Under the pieces are notes generated by a model. The model searched no databases. It saw only the letters and a program-made list of their open reading frames with translations, and was not told where the DNA came from. The position numbers and the translations under genes were made by a program. Shown here in pieces: positions 10,783 to 22,700 of a stretch of DNA of 64,000 nt. The stretch is taken from positions 440,568 to 504,567 of the forward strand of contig VZRZ01005125.1 of assembly GCA_013398175.1 (NCBI GenBank), in the 5' to 3' direction. Every line of letters starts with the position of its first letter. Position 1 is the stretch's first letter. Origin of the DNA: Climacteris rufus (Eukaryota > Chordata > Aves > Passeriformes > Climacteridae).

Positions 10783-13670
10783 TGTCACCCAGCCAGCGCG
10801 GCTGCCCTGTGAGCCAGCCGACCTCCTGTCTCCTCTCCCAGCCAAATTCCTCCTTTAGAATAATAAACAGTGCAGCTCAAGAGAAAAGCTCCTTTCCCTG
10901 CCTGGCCAGGAGCTGTTTGCCTTCCCATCGAAGCGCTGGAGAGGGGCAGAGGGAAGGTCTGTACCAGTGCTGGGGGGGAGGGAAGGATGGTGAGGAGTGT
11001 AACACAGGGATGGAGAGCTGGGACATCACCATGGCAGCTGCAAGGTGAGAGGCTGCCACAGAGCTGCAGGGCTGAGTGAAGGGTGTTGGACATGGCATTG
11101 CTGCAGCAGCTCCCTGGCCTCCATGCTTGTGCCTGGATGGGTAAAGGCAAAGGGTCCCATGGCTTGAAAATACTCAGGTCCTATCCTATAGGAAGAATGT
11201 AGGAGTCTGAGGGGTCTGTGGCACCCTGCTAAGCCATAGGGGTGGGAGGAGGCCACCCAAGGCAGCTGAGCATTGTGTAGGTGCCTGTGTTTTTGTCCCT
11301 GGGTGGGATAACATCTGGGTGCCTGCTTTTGGATCACTGAGTGGGGTTGCTCCTCCTTGTCTGGCACTCTTAGTGGCACTTACAGTTCCTGCTGAGAACA
11401 AAAGCTGGGATTGAGGAGAGAAACAAGTGCTCTCAAGGCTGGCAGCGAGCTGGGTGCATTTACATCCCCTCTGAAATGCCTGTGTGCACCCACATGTGCA
11501 AGCACACGTCCCTGTGACAGGGAGAGAAAAGCTTGTCCTTCTGCAAGCCAGTCTCCTCCTGCACCCCGCAGGATGGGCAGAGCTCAGTGTCTCTGAGCAT
11601 GCCTCTCGCTCTGGCCAGAGCAGACAAACAAGGGAGAGGTCACCACTCTGCGAGACATTGCCACCCTCCCACTCTGCTTGGGAAGCATCTCCAAGAGAAA
11701 TGCCTTTCTGCAAAACCAGCAGCTTTATTAAAACCAGCTATGAACACAGCGGAGGCGGCCAGAGGCGGCAGGCGGAGGCTGTGGGGCTCTCGCTGCTCGC
11801 TGGAGTAACACCCTTGCTAGCCCAGCACCAGCACACACCCGTGCCCAGCTCCCCGACCCAGCAGGACAGCAGTTTGCCCATCACTGATCCTGCAGAAATC
11901 ACTGGTGGAGTGAGGGACCTGCCTGTGTGGGGACAGGAAGCCAAGATCTCGCCCGCAGCAGGACTGGCAGCGACAGCCATGGAGCTGGACAGGCAGCTGA
12001 AAGCTGGGCGTGAGCTTGGGAAGATCTTAGCTGCTTACAGGCAGGTATTTGGGGGGTTGTGGTGGTGAGTACAACCTGGCATGCAGGCAGGGTGAAAGGA
12101 GAGGACCCCAGTTGTCCTTACAACCTTGACCATTGAATAATGGATGAATCACACACCTCTGTAAAGGAGAATGGGGGAACGAAGGTAATTGTTCTCATGG
12201 AAGTGCCTTGGGGGGCAGAGATTAGATCGTGCATCCTCCTCCTCCTCTCTCTGCAGCTTGGCGCTCTCCGAGGGTGGGTGCAGGGAGGTCACATTCATTT
12301 ACCGCCTGAATTTCACCTCGGTCCTTTCATCCTACTCACCCCCAGCTCTTGCCTTAAGTGCTCTTATCCCCTCTGGCAAATGCAGAGAGAGAAAGAGTCA
12401 TAGAGGGGTTTTCTGGAGGGGAGAGAGGGACGCTGCTGAATAAGCTGGAGACCTGGAAGGATTTGCTGGTAGATCAGACTTGAGTTGAGCCAAAGCAAGA
12501 GAATAATAAAAACATCTGACAAACGCACGTCATTTAAAAACCATTTCCTCCTTAACATCAAGCAGACCGGGAGGCCGCTCCAGGGCCAAGAGGCAGCAGA
12601 GAGCTCAGTAAGAGACGGTGCCTGGGGCCAGGTCAGCAAGTCCAGATTGCCACCAGCCCTCCTCGAGCCTGGCAAGAGCTCTCCAGAGCACAGGGGCTTC
12701 TTCTTGGGCTCTGCCTTGGGAGGTGTTCCAGCGGTAGGGCAGGAGCTCAGCCCGGGTTGCAGCGGGGCTGAGCTGTGAAGTTCAGCTCCGTGCAGGAGCA
12801 TCCCCAAGTCCCCCTGTGAACTGATTTCCCCCCAGCTTTGTCCAGGCACAGAGCAAGCCTTTCCCCTTGTTAGTGTGTTCATTTTGCTTTTCAGAAATAC
12901 TCGTTCCCATCCTTGCAGGCACCATGGGGAGGGGTACACATCACCCCAATGCACAGGAGACAGACCCCTGCTCTTAGGGAGCTCTGGTTTGTTTTGGGCT
13001 CTTGGTTTCCACCAGGGAGGGCTGAAAAAGCTCTGTGGAAAAGATGTCTTGAGAAATGTTGATTAGAAGGATTTTAAACTAAAAAAACCCTCTTAGATAG
13101 CCTCTTAAATATATGTATCTAAAAGTTAAATATAAGAAACTAAATTTTTGTGGGGTTTCTTCAGGCTTGTTCTGGCTTAACCCCAGCCAGCAACCAAGTG
13201 CCATGACAAGGCTTCTTTTATTTCATTGGAAGGAGCAAACAATGTGGGAGGGTTGGAGGGGGATCTGTTTTCTAGCAAGTTTTATCTCGCTGTGACTGAG
13301 GGAAGAAAAACTAAAGGGAAAAAAGGCAAGTAGTAGAGCAGAGGGAGGGAGGAAGGCAGGGCTCTGCTGAGGGGGGAAGAGCATTTCCAGCAGAGATGAG
13401 CAAGAGCTGACACAACTGCTGGAGCCTCCAGCAAAATCCCTGTTTACCAGTGGGAGATGCCTTAGAAACTGCTCCTTGTGCAGATCCAGTGTGAGGGAGA
13501 ACCACCAGCCCTCCAGGAGGGAAAAGCAGAAAACTGGGAAGAAATGAAAGGTTTCTGAGGCAGAGAAGTGAGGCCAGGGCTTGAGTGGGGGCTCAGGGAC
13601 CCCCTGCCTGGGGGGCTGAGGAATCCTTCCTCTGCTGAGTGCTGTGCTCATCCCACTTTGCTCTCGACAG

Positions 13671-13747
13671 GATTCAGCCACCGAGCCTGGAGCCCACCAT
13701 GCAGTGCCCTGCTCTGAAGGCGTGTGTCTGGCTCCTCATCCTCACCG
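13671..13747 (+). CDS. PDGFRB: PDGFRB exon 2: start codon and signal peptide
   Basis: Acceptor CTCTCGACAG precedes 13671, 28 bases of 5' UTR follow, and the ATG is at 13699. The exon encodes MQCPALKACVWLLILTG, a hydrophobic leader, and ends in phase 1 at a GTGAGT donor. Confidence 0.93.
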
Positions 13748-16700
13748 GTGAGTGCTGTGCCTGGGGAGGGGTGTGTGATCCCTGTGCTGGGGTGCTGCCC
13801 TGGGGGGCCCACTCCAGGGTGATGGGATGGAAAGGGGCAGTGCCACGGGGAAGCACTGGGGTGCACAGCATGCTCCAGGCACCTCTGTCCCTCCTAATGC
13901 CTTGGATCCGCAGGCTGACTCAATCCTGTGGTGGGCTGGGTGTAAAATCCCCACCTGCTTCATGGTGAGGCTCAGCATGGTGGGGGAGGGAGACCTTGGC
14001 AGCACTACCAGGTGTGCTCAGCCCTTCCTTAGCAGACACCTGAGAACCCACATTAGCTGGACATGCCACAGCAGGAGGGATTTGGTCAGATCCCACATAT
14101 CCAACAAACCCCCATGGCAAGGCACCAGGGCACCTGGCTGCTCCTGGGCTGTTCACAGCACTGCTGCACGTCCCTGGAGCTGTCCCCAGGTGCCCTGCCC
14201 ACCCGTGGGGACACCAGGGAGGAGCACATCTCACAGCCCCACTGGGACATCTGGGCAAATGGTGAAGCAAGGAAGCTGGGAGAGACACTGAACCATTCAG
14301 GAAGACCTTGCCTGCTCTATTGCTTCCAATGGATTTCCTGCAAGGTTTTGCTTTCATTCCTTTTTCATTTTCTTGTAAATTGACGTTGTTTCAGCCTACT
14401 CTATGTCCTGTCTGACACTGTCCCTGTGGGCAGGCAGCCAGTAGAGCAGGGATTTGCCTCTTCTCCTCCTGTCCCCCTTGTCTGCTAAATACACGGCCTT
14501 CACAAATCTTTGAGGGTGCATCTGAGACCTTCCTCTGCCTTCACAGAGACAGGTTTGTTTTGGGGTCAGCAGTATGATCCTATAGACTGTAATCTCCCTG
14601 GCCTATCTAGACCAGCTCACAGGATGCATAAAAGACAAAACTGTGAGCAAATATGTGAGGGAGGTCCAGGTCACCCCTATTTCCAGCTCTGTCCTCATCA
14701 AGGATGCCCCTTGGGCAGGTCCAACACGCAGCTTGGCTGCATCCCCACATGGCTCTGTTAATCCCCCAGTTTAACAGCTGCCCCAAGTCCCTCCTGAGCC
14801 ATCCTGATGACACTGGACAGCAGCACTGGATGGCACTGAGGGTGCAGTTACCTTGCAGAAAGGTTGGATGGGGGCAGACATAGATAAAGCACAAAACAGG
14901 GAGTTCTCCACCCAGCATTGCCACAGCCATGGGCTGCTTTGAACACTGCTAAGTCCTGTGATGTCTTATTTGCTCTCCAGTAAGGGCTGCAAGAGGTACA
15001 GGGAAGGAAGGGTGACCCACCAAGGTCTAGGGTGACCCACCAAGGTCTAGGGTGACCCACCAAAATCTGTGTTGACAGAACATTTCTGAGGAGGGCACGG
15101 GTTTGTCAGTGGTGGCTACTCCAAGGAAGACAAATCAGGGAAGGTTGTTTTTCAGTGTAAAGGCTGACACTACAAAGCAAACACACTGCCATGAGGTGGT
15201 GCTCCAGTGTGCTTCTCTGTGGATTTTGGAGGAATCCAATTTGGCCTCATGTCTCTCCTCTCTCAGGTCTGCTGGAGGTAACATCTGGGGACAGCAGGCT
15301 GCACATCGAACCCAGAGACACCGAGCTTGTCCTCAGCCTCCACAGCACCTTCTCCCTCCTGTGCTATGGGGACAGAGCGCTGGTCTGGGAACGGGAAGGA
15401 CAGCCCCTGGCTGCCTCACTGGAGCACAGGGATGGTGTCTTTGTCAGCAATCTCACCCTCAGGAATGTGACAGGCCATCACACCGGGGAGTACACGTGCA
15501 CCTACAGCCCTGAGCAGGCTCCAGACCCAGCAGAGAGGAAAGCCCTGTACATCTACGTTCCAGGTAAGGGACAGCCTGTCCTTGCTTATGTGTTTCCACG
15601 GGTTTAACAACCAGGAGAAAGAGGGCTTTGACTTATTGTTCTGTCTCCAAGCACCTGGCCTCCCCCAATCCCTCCTCCAATTGCAGGAGAGCCCTTATGG
15701 CTGGCCTCTCTGGCTGTGGCATGTCTCTGGCATGCCACATCATGGGGAGGCCCATGTGGGATGTCCTGGGACAAGTGGTGGGGGAGGCAGTGGTGCTTGG
15801 TGGTGCTGGGTCTCTCTCATCCTCCCAGGAGAAGGTTGACAAGCACACAACATGAACTCTACTTTGCCATGGGAAGTACAGGAAAAAGCATCCCACTAGT
15901 GTGGAGACAGGGCTGTGTTGGAGCATTCATGGAGGAGCACAGAGTAGCCCTGGTTAAGCTTCAAGCAGCTTTCTGTAACCAATGTTCCCTCTCTCCCACA
16001 GATCCCTCCCTGGTTTTCCTGCCCGCAGTCACCTCTGAAGAGGTTTTCATCTTCATCACGGGCTACACAGAGGCTGTCATCCCATGCCGTGTGACCAACC
16101 CACAGATGCAGGTCACCCTCTATGAGAAGAAAGTGGAGAACCCAATCCCAGCTACTTATGATCCACAACAGGGATTCAAAGGCTTCTTTGAGGATAAGAC
16201 CTATTTCTGCCGGACATTCGTGGATGACCAGGAGGTGGATTCAGACACCTTCTATGTCTACAGGATCCAGGGTGAGCTGACATTGTCTTAACACACCTGT
16301 GCACCTGCTGTGGCTGTTTCTTCAGCCAAATGCAGGGCACACCAAAGCTTTCCCCTTGTCTCCTCAATGGTGCCCCATATCAATTTGGAGGCTGGATTTA
16401 GTCCTGTCTCCATTAGAGAATGGGTTCTGCCAACAAGTCAGCTCCATCCCTCAGGGAAGACATTTTCTAGTGGATCAATCCACCCAGGATAAATGGGCTG
16501 AGTGCCCACTCATCCTCACTCATCCTGAGTGCCTTCATTGTTCATTCCTTTATTCCACAGTGTCATCTGTGAACGTCTCCATCAGCGCAGTGCAGACCAT
16601 GGTGCGCCAGGGGGAAAACATCACCGTGATGTGCACCGTGAGCGGCAACGAGCTGGTCAACTTCAACTGGGATTATCCCCGCAAGCAAGTGAGTGCTCCA

Positions 16701-19700
16701 CACCCACAGCCCCTGGGCAGCAGCTCCAGCCTTTGCCCAGATGTGCAGTGACTCCAATATCCCATGACAGAAGCTGTGGGATGCTGCTGCTGCCACACAG
16801 GGAGGCTTGATGGGAATGTCCTTGGATTAAGACTGTTTGTCTCAGTGGCCTCTGATCAGTGCATATTCCCTGTCCCTGTGGCAGCCAGACTGGGGTCCTC
16901 TACCCCTTTCTTTTCCCTCCCTGTGAGCCTGGCTTGATAATTTCAATGGCAAAACATGTTCTTGACTCCTCAGACCATGTCTCCTGTCCCCACTGTGCAG
17001 GCAGGGAAGGCTGTGGAGCCAGTGACCGACTTCCTGCCCGGATCCACTCACGAGATCCGCTCCATCCTCATCATCCAGAATGCAGAGCTGGAGGACAGTG
17101 GGACCTACGTCTGTAATGTCTCCGAGGGCTACCATGAGAAAACAGACCGGAAAGACATCACAGTCCAAGTGATCGGTGAGTTGCTGCCCACATGCCCAAA
17201 GCCAGCAAACCATGTGGGCAGGATGTCCCAGAGTGACCCCCTCTCCTCCCTCACAGCCTCCAGCTTTCTCCCTTCCTCACCTCTGCTCTGAGTAACCATG
17301 ACAACAAGCCAGCCCTCACCCCATGCCACCCCTGCCCACTTCTTGGGTTCAGAACATCCCAAATCTCCCATCATGACTTTTATGGCCCTTTAAGACTCTT
17401 GAGGGTGTGGGTAAGAGCTCTTGTGCACTGTGCAGTGCCAAGGTGATGTGAAGACATTGTCTCCCATCTGCATCTGTGTGTAATTTGAGGGAAACTGCCC
17501 CATCTCCATTATCTCCACAAGATAACATCCACATGCTGCTGCCCTGTGAGCTCCTCTGCTCCAGTGTGGCTCTGCATCCACCCTCCCCTCAGACACAAGA
17601 CTGAGGTCTTGAGGGATGATCTGGAGCTGCCCCACCACTTCTGAGTGTTCAGAGAGTTTTGTTCCAGATCCATTTTTATCCAAAAGGCCAGGGAGGGGGT
17701 TGTTTCCCTCTCTGACCCCCCTCTCCCTTCTACCCCCTCTCAGAGCGTGGCTTTGTGCACTTCCACACCCATCTGCCTAGCACGGTGTATGCTGAGGTCC
17801 ACAAGAGCCACACTATCCAGGTGGAGGTGGAGGCCTATCCCCAGCCCAGCATCGTGTGGCTGAAGAACAACAAGACATTGACCATGGAGAGCAGCAGTGA
17901 GTTCACCATCACCAGCAGGAACCTCTCAGAAACCAGGTATGGGCTCATCATTCCTCACCAGGGTGCAGGGAGGGGGTAATTCACAAAGCAATCTCCAAAC
18001 TGCTGGTTGGACATGGTCGTTGAATGGCTTCCTGTGAGTGATTTCCAGGATGCCTCAGGTGGGTGGGAGTTCCTCCAAGCATTATCAGTCCATAGGCACC
18101 TTCCCACAGCCATGACTCTGGGACTGTGTCTCCCCCAGGTACCAGACAGCCCTGGTGCTGGTGCGGGTGAAGCAGGAAGAAGGAGGATTTTACACCATTC
18201 GGGCTTCCAACGAGGATGACGAGCAGGAGCTCTCCTTCCATCTGCAGATAAATGGTGAGGATGGGCATGCAGGGCTGAGGAGGGCAGGAGCAGCCTCAAG
18301 GAGTGGCACCATCCTTTGCTGCAGAACCCTCAGGCTGAAGCTCTTGCTCCTCTGGCTGCAATTCCAGAGTGGTCTTGGTTAAAGAGCATTCATGCAAGAA
18401 ATACACTCAGTTGAAATATCTCACACTTGGCCTCAGAGCAAGGGGGACAGGGAGGCAGCACAGACACCATCAGCTTGGCCCAGGGTAGTAGATGTAGAGA
18501 TGATTGTGCTTCTCTGATGTCCAGGGCTTTCCCCCATGCTCACTTGTGCTCTCCAACCAAGGTAGATGGGGGCAGGTCTCTTCCATAACTCCCTCAAACT
18601 CTAATCTTTTTGCTGTTAGCTTTCACATATAAAACACCATTGATGTGATGAGTCCTACCTCGTCCCTGGGCTATGGTAGGGGTACAGTACAATAACCTTC
18701 CCCAGAGGAATCATATTCCCCTTCCATCCTGCAGTCAGAAAGGAGGATTAATTCCCATCACTGTCCTTTGGTTTCAGTGCCAGCTAAAGTGGTGGATCTC
18801 AAGGAGAACAACAGTGCTAACAGTGGGGAGCAGACTGTGACATGCTCTGCTGAAGGGATGCCCCAGCCAGAGATCAGCTGGTCTACTTGCAGCGACATCA
18901 AATGGTGAGTGGAGGGATGGAGCCCATGGGAACAGCTGCACTTTTATTTATTAGAATAATAGACTATTATTTAATTTTATTCTGCTGGCCCACACACCTG
19001 GACATCCCTTAGTGGGGCATAGTCCCAGCTGCCTCTCAGGTGCCTTTATCCTCCCCTGGGCCAGGTGCAGCACCAAGGGACAGCCCACCCGGCTGCTGGG
19101 GAACGAGTCGGCCGAGATCGGCGTGCAGACCAACGCCTCGTACCACGCGGAGCGGCAGCTGTACCGCGTCAACAGCACCCTGCAGCTGCACAGGGTGCAC
19201 GAGCCCCTGCTCCTCAGGTGCACCGTGCAGAACTTCCTGGGCACCAACTCCCAGGACATCACTCTGGTCCCACACGGTGAGGGCTGAGAGAAGGTTTGAG
19301 CCAGTAGTGGGGAGACTTTTCTTTCTGTGTGTCCAGCCTGGAAACCTGGGTGCTGCTGCCCCAAATGAAGCCTCCTTTGGGTTGAACAGAAAAGATTGTT
19401 CCAGATGGAGTGTGGAGCCCTTATGTCCAGTGGCCATGGACATGCTCTTCCCATCACTGGCAGGGTCAGCCCTCCAGGGAGGCAAAACAATAGTGCCTGA
19501 TCAGGTCCCCAGTGTCTTGTTGTTAGCCCACGGGTCACTAGATGGTGCCACGGACTTGAACATCCACGTGCTGAAAATCCCAAATATGAGGAAGGATGGT
19601 CTAAGCCCAGGCCCAGAGGTGCCAACTCTCCCCCAAGCAAAACATCTTTATAGCCTCCCATGGCCTAGCCTCTCCTGAGGCAGCAGGCCCTTCAACAGGC

Positions 19701-22700
19701 AGTAACAACCCATCACCCCATCATCCCTGGGCAAGTCTGCCCAGGAGGAGACTGCCCCTACCCAAAGGACAGCTCAGGGTCAATGTCTGGGCAGAAAGTG
19801 TGCAGGGACCCCTCTGCACTGCTCTCACCTCCTTTCCCTGGATACTCACACCATACAGGGATGGAGGAGTCTGACTGCTGTCCCTGTTGTCATTGTAGCC
19901 TTGCCGTTCAAGGTGCTCATCATCTCTGTCATCCTGGCCTTGCTGGTCCTGACCGTGATCTCCCTGATCATCCTGATTGTCCTGTGGCAGAAGGTAAAAG
20001 AGGAGAGTGTTCCCAGGCTGACACAGTGGTACCCCAGGGTTAGGGTGGCTGGGCTTGATGGTGTCCCAGCCGTGCCAGGATCCATGGGCCTCCATCAGTT
20101 CCTGCATGTCCCTGGCACCTCTGGGGCAGACAAGGAATGAGGCAAAGGCTGCAGGGACCAAAGACTTCCTAACAAACTCCACACACATCCTCCATGCCCT
20201 CTCTGACTCCCAGCCTCTCAGATGTCTCTTTTCCCTTTGCTCCCTTTTCCAGAAACCTCGTTATGAAATCCGCTGGAAGGTGATTGAGTCAGTCAGCTCT
20301 GATGGGCATGAGTACATCTATGTGGATCCCATGCAGCTCCCTTATGACTCCACCTGGGAGGTGCCCAGGGACAAGCTGGTGTTAGGTAAAGGCTCTGCAG
20401 GTCCCACTGATGGATCCCTGCAGTCCTGGCTGTCTGGGAGTGCTAAGTTTTGGGTTGGGATTTCCAAAAGAGACCAATGCAACATAGATCTCCAGATCCC
20501 TGGAGATATGATGCAGTCCTGGAACAGAGGGATCATCTGGGACCGTGGTGGGAGGCCAGCTGCCCCCTTTGGTATTAAGCACTGTGTTATTCCTGGCTAT
20601 CCCTCTTTGCAGCTGGCAGTCCTGGAAACCAGCCCCAACTCCAAAAGTCATATCTCATGACCACATCCATGCCCACCAGGATGACTGCAGCAAGGCTGGT
20701 GTGGTTTCAGATGGGGAACTTATCTTTTCCAGGCTCCTCTCCTCACCTCTCTTCCAGAACACTGCCAACTCTGCCTCCTTGCTGTTTCTTTGCAGGACGC
20801 ACTCTGGGCTCTGGTGCCTTTGGTCGTGTGGTGGAGGCAACAGCCCATGGCCTGAGCCATTCACAGTCCACCATGAAAGTGGCAGTCAAAATGCTCAAGT
20901 GTGAGTTCTCCCCTTTTGCCCACCCAAAAGCCACAAGACCAAACAGTGCCATGCTCTCCCCTCCTTGCCCTGCTGCTCACACCGGCTCTCCCCAACAGCC
21001 ACAGCCCGGAGCAGTGAGAAGCAAGCCCTCATGTCCGAGCTGAAGATCATGAGCCACCTGGGACCTCACCTCAACATCGTCAACTTGCTGGGGGCCTGCA
21101 CCAAAGGAGGTAGATGAGCTCTGAACACCCTGTCTCCTCTCCATGCTTCCCTCAGCTGTGCTAAGGAGAACTCTCCTTAGATAGAACAGTTCTTGTTTGC
21201 TGGTTCCAAATGATTCACCCTTCTCCTAAGAAAGCCTTGTGGGGCTCTGAATGCCTTTCTTCCAATCTGATTGAAACTCAGAAGGCATGTGTCTGTTAGC
21301 CCCCACCTCCCTCCACAAGCACAAATTTAAAATGCCAAAAATACTCAGTATCAGAAAGGTGGCTTTCCCCCCGGCCCTGCCTAGACATTCCAATCTGGCA
21401 ACATCCTTGTGGGATGAAATTCACGGCAATGGTGGCCAAGGCAGATGCTCTGTCCCACCAGGACCCATCTACATCATCACTGAGTACTGCCGCTACGGGG
21501 ACCTGGTGGATTACCTGCACCGCAACAAGCACACCTTCCTGCAGTCCTACGGGGAGAAGGCACGGCGAGAGGCAGAGCTGTACGGGAACACCCCCAAGGA
21601 GGACCACCTGCACAGGTACCTGGAAAGCAGCACTCTCCTCTTCCCTGGTGCCTGCCCCATCCCAGCACCATCAATGCAGGAGGCTGGTACTGCCAGGAAG
21701 GATAGGTACATTTCTCCAGACCAGTGAAATAAACACTGGCCCAGCACAGGGACACAGCTCTGTTGCCTTGTGAGACCAGCCCATGTGCCAAACAGCCACG
21801 TCCAAACAGCTCCTGGCAGCGGGGAGTTAGCAGAGGCAAACTGTGTGTCCTGGAGTCTGAGTTTGCTAGCACACACACTGGCTGTTCCATGCCAGTTGGG
21901 AATATTCCCTGGCATCGTTAACCTTATTGGCATAACCATAGCTACACACTGAGTACAGAGACATTGGGGTTTCCAGCATGTCTTAACCACTGGAGACCTC
22001 AGCTCTGCATTTTCAGGGCAGGTTGCGTCACTACCAAGCCTAAGGGAGAAGTGCTAGAAGGAGGGCAATTGCACAAGAGGTGCCACAAGGAAAGGGAAAT
22101 GGTCCTTCATCTGTTTGCCAGCTGTTAGGAATGCAGGCACTGCAGTGCAGAGAAATGGTCCCATGGGAACTTAGAAAGCAGTGTTTCCTTCAGCACACCT
22201 AAGCAATAGTAAAATAGAGCGGTGTTACAGCTCCCCCTGCTCTTTCTGCCTGAAGGCAGCCGAGATCCTCCTAAGCACTAAGCCATTTGCACATCTCTGC
22301 ATCCACAACACAGGGCTTCTTTCCTGGCTGTGTGGGACATTTCAGTGCTGGGGCTGAGGGTTTGGGAATTTCAGACTCACAAATCACTGCCCCCCAGCCC
22401 TCAGCCCTCGTGTCTCCTCCTCTCCTCTGCACTGAACAGCCTCTTCCCTGTCCCCACAGCCACCTCTCCATGTCTGTCGAGAGCGATGGGGGCTACATGG
22501 ACATGAGCAAGGACGACTCCCTGGACTATGTGCCCATGTCTGACATGAAGGGTGAAGTCAAGTATGCTGACATTGAGTCCTCTAACTATGGCACCCCCTA
22601 CGAGCTGGACAGCTATTCACCCTCAGGTAACAACCTGGCTGGAGACGAAACGTGCTTGTACTTTGGGTCCTGGATGGCTTTGCTTGCAAATGTCACTTTT

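Larger units (their letters stand above)
820..13670 (+). other. PDGFRB: PDGFRB intron 1, no gene inside
   Basis: This 12.9-kb intron contains no exon or RNA gene that I can support. Apparent ORFs here are short, overlap on both strands and have no family resemblance. It holds a decayed CR1 reverse-transcriptase piece near 2571-2690 and a 17-base tandem repeat at 10739-10782. A few AT-rich islands stand out in otherwise GC-rich sequence (about 4745-4880, 7205-7290, 8750-8880, 12480-12560). Some of these carry sites such as TTATTTATAA (MEF2-like) or TGACTCA (AP-1), so they are possible enhancers. Confidence 0.6.
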
